Assembly: GCF_964340395.1 (NCBI RefSeq)
Contig: NC_135571.1
Span: 1,380,754-1,440,610, forward strand
Direction: 5' to 3'
Length of the DNA stretch: 59,857 bases
Source: Glandiceps talaboti
Lineage: Eukaryota; Hemichordata; Enteropneusta; Spengelidae
Numbering within the stretch: position 1 is the first letter of the stretch; each line of letters begins with the position of its first letter. The notes beneath the pieces were generated by a model that made no database searches, had not been told where the DNA came from, and was given only the letters and a program-made list of their open reading frames with translations. This document shows, piece after piece, positions 57,316-59,857 of the stretch. The translations under genes were made by a program, and so were the position numbers.

Positions 57316-58924
57316 TAGCCTGGTGTAATTCTGTGACTTTAGTCCCGAGTCTAGCTAGAAGTGGGAAAATAAAAATACCCACCAATGAAACTAGTGAATC
57401 GACGATCTGTTCAAACATACTAGCTACTGAATATTCTATATCCAGGAGGAGTCTGTTATAGATAGAGATTGTTGAGTATTTACTTACTTCAATGAATGAC
57501 ATTAATTCATTTATTGTTCATTGCGTATTGGCAAGGGAAAGAAAACAAGCTGATACATTTGCGTTATACACCTGTATTTTGGGTTCTCCCAATCACATTC
57601 AATAGTCACTGTCAGCTTCTGCCAATCAGATTCATCTCAGTGCGCGTAGTTTGAGTGCAGTCATTATCAATATCTGTAGTCAAAGCGGTAACATATCGGA
57701 ACCCTCAGTTTGCACATTGTGAGTAATAGGCAGGATTTGGGCATTTCCTCGTGATAATATTTACAGCCACAGTTGTGGAAGAAGGTTATTATCAATAGAT
57801 ATGCCGAATTGATGAAAACTTTGTTCTAAAAGTGAAAACACACGGAGCTTGACTTGGATACTTACATAACGGAATGAAGTAGGCAATGATAGTGAAACCA
57901 TTCTACTGATACACTCAAAGGACTATGCTACGCGTACGCCCAAACTGCATGCGTTATTGGTTAACAGGTGGTTTTGTGGATTGGCCCGAGTCTGGGTACT
58001 CAAAGAACGGATATTTAATGCGGACTGAAAAGTAATATATTTTCAATGTGTTCCAATCACTGAACTAAAGAAATCTCTGTACAGCGTGAGTATATGGTGA
58101 ATGGCCGTTGAACTTCTTCAGCATGGTTTGGTGTCTACATCACTGATATCATGAAAAGTGCTTGTAACGTTGTAGACTTGCTAATGGTTTTGAACTAGAG
58201 TGAATTGTGTGCACTCTTGGACAACATCAACTTTGAACTTTGGCTGAAAATACTCGGATATGCCAAATGAACATTTTTGTTGCATTACCCGGTTGATCGC
58301 TGCCGATGAATAGTCAGCAACTGTGAGTAAAACAGAAGTTTATATTCATCAATTAAATTGTGTGATATTTTTAATTTCATTGTCTTTGAGTGAAGTCGAT
58401 ACTTTTAGTTGAATACTCCGTGTTAGACTGCAATATGTCGATGTTCTAGATTTTAAATACATTGTTTTGTTTTTGTGTTTGAAATTTAAAATGCAATGGT
58501 TTTGTCTGAAATGTATTCCTTCTAATACTGTCCAATTATTTGGGGTACAGTGTTACCCATTACTAGTATGGAAAAAATACACCGTGATTCCATCAACCTT
58601 GATTTATTCAGAGATCTTTGGAGTCGTTGCTGAAGTTTGAAGCACAGATATGGACTATTGTTTTCAAAAATGTATGTATTTAACACTGATTATTGATAAG
58701 TATTTTTCTGAATTTTTTTCACTTGTTGCTCCAATCACCACAAATTAAATTCATTATCTAGAATTTATTGATGATTTCAGTGGTGATAGTACAAGTTCAC
58801 TCAGTATGTATATTGATTATTGCTAGCTATTTTGTATATGTTCGATATTTGTACTTATTTCCAACTCCACGAGATTCTAAATTGTCAACCAGGTAAGGTC
58901 AAAGGTTAGGTAAGGTCAAGCGTC
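57316..58924. other. Unique DNA, no gene seen
   Basis: About 1.6 kb with no recognised frame or repeat. Confidence 0.5.
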
Positions 58925-59290
58925 AAGTAGACAATCAAGTCAAGTCATGTCATGTCATGTCAAAGTCGTGTCATGTCGAGTCAAGTCGTATCAATTCATG
59001 TCATATTGAGTCAAGTCAAGTTGTGTTGTGACGTATCGTGTCAAGTTGTGTCGAGCCATGTCAAGTCGTTTCATGTAGAGTTAAGTCATGTAGAGTCATG
59101 TCAAAGTTGTGTCGTGTCAAATCAAGTCGTGTCAAGCCGTGTCGTGTTACATCGAGTCAAGTCGTGTAAATTCGTGTTATGTCGAGTCATGTCAGGTTGT
59201 GTCATGTTGCATTGAGTCAAATCGTGTCGAGTCGCGTCGTGTCAAGTCGCGTCGTGTTGCATTGAGTTGCTTCGTGTAAATTCGTGTCAT
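58925..59290. repeat. Degenerate GTCAA/GTCAT/GTCGT pentamer satellite
   Basis: Five-base units of the form GTCRN with many substitutions and slips. This is the eroded edge of the array that fills the window end. Confidence 0.85.
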
Positions 59291-59564
59291 GTCGAGTCAT
59301 GTCGTGTTGCATGGAATATTGAGTCTTTTAACGCGGTTTGAAAACCAATCGTTTTAATATGTACTATCATTGATTCGTTTTTGCTTTGCTGTACATTTAT
59401 ATCACCGCAGGACTGTGTGTTCTTTACCCTACCACTTGCATTGTGTATTTTTAAATTTTGCATATTCTTTTTAGAGTTTCTGTACATCGCACTGTGACGT
59501 ATGTGTAGTGCGTTTTCTAAGAAATTAAAATAATAATAATAATAAATAATTGAGTAAGGTCGTG
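59291..59564. other. Unique island inside satellite
   Basis: About 270 bases of ordinary sequence with a short AAT run, separating the eroded and the homogeneous parts of the pentamer array. Confidence 0.6.
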
Positions 59565-59857
59565 TCTCAAGTCAAGTCAAGTCAAGTCCAAGTCCAAGTC
59601 CAAGTCCAAGTCCAAGTCCAAGTCAAGTCAAGTCAAGTCAAGTCAGGTCAGGTCAGGTCAGGTCAGGTCAGGTCAGGTCCCAAGTCAAGTCAAGTCAAGT
59701 CAAGTCAAGTCAAGTCAAGTCAAGTCAAGTCAAGTCAAGTCAAGTCAAGTCAAGTCAAGTCAAGTCAAGTCAAGTCAAGTCAAGTCAAGTCAAGTCAAGT
59801 CAAGTCAAGTCAAGTCAAGTCAAGTCAAGTCAAGTCAAGTCAAGTCAAGTCAAGTCA
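59565..59857. repeat. CAAGT satellite, continues past the window
   Basis: Near-perfect CAAGT units, with a block of six-base CCAAGT units (about 59585-59620) and a block of CAGGT units (about 59643-59685). From about 59690 to the last base the units are uniform. Confidence 0.97.

Overview
This is eukaryotic nuclear DNA. It is AT-rich and almost devoid of long open reading frames. It carries very many expanded microsatellites (GTCT, ATGT, GGTT, GATA, AAAT, CT/GA, AT), miniature inverted-repeat elements, and at least one gene whose coding exon begins at a splice acceptor. Repeat content and style suggest a marine invertebrate (cephalochordate, hemichordate or lophotrochozoan). No diagnostic gene allows a firmer placement.

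Gene content is sparse. The one well-supported coding region is a minus-strand exon at 38042-39343 (433 aa, extendable nine codons to an acceptor at 39370), encoding a largely disordered protein with an N-terminal coiled coil. A second minus-strand candidate exon at 54905-55198 is charged and helical. It could belong to the same transcription unit, because its possible donor gives a phase-0 junction, but this is unproven. Two weaker items are a 150-base plus-strand candidate exon at 45512-45661 and a THAP zinc-finger fragment at 35190-35459.

Layout: 0-9 kb is mostly unique AT-rich DNA without a recognisable gene. From 9 to 27 kb there are dispersed repeats, long tetranucleotide arrays and a 1.1-kb minisatellite (15-bp monomer, higher-order periods near 90 and 300 bp). 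From 27 to 33 kb there is a cluster of inverted-repeat elements: a 374-bp element with 23-bp inverted ends, a 369-bp foldback, a 282-bp TA-flanked MITE, a 386-bp TTA-flanked Harbinger-like MITE, and a long GATA array. From 35 to 40 kb there is the THAP fragment, a 519-bp GA tract and the coding exon. From 42.9 to 44.2 kb sits a composite non-autonomous element with a terminal palindrome, a microsatellite and two internal tandem arrays (about 147 bp x4 and 115 bp x5). From 45.7 to 49 kb two near-identical 1.6-kb copies flank a 100-N gap, which looks like a failed contig merge rather than biology. From 54 to 57 kb there are further copies of a roughly 320-bp dispersed family, a perfect 37-bp-arm palindrome between two AT arrays, and a tRNA-like SINE head. 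The window ends inside a CAAGT satellite.

The genes do not form a recognisable pathway. The most informative content is the repeat architecture. All repeat and motif comparisons were made by eye within the window; no database was searched.
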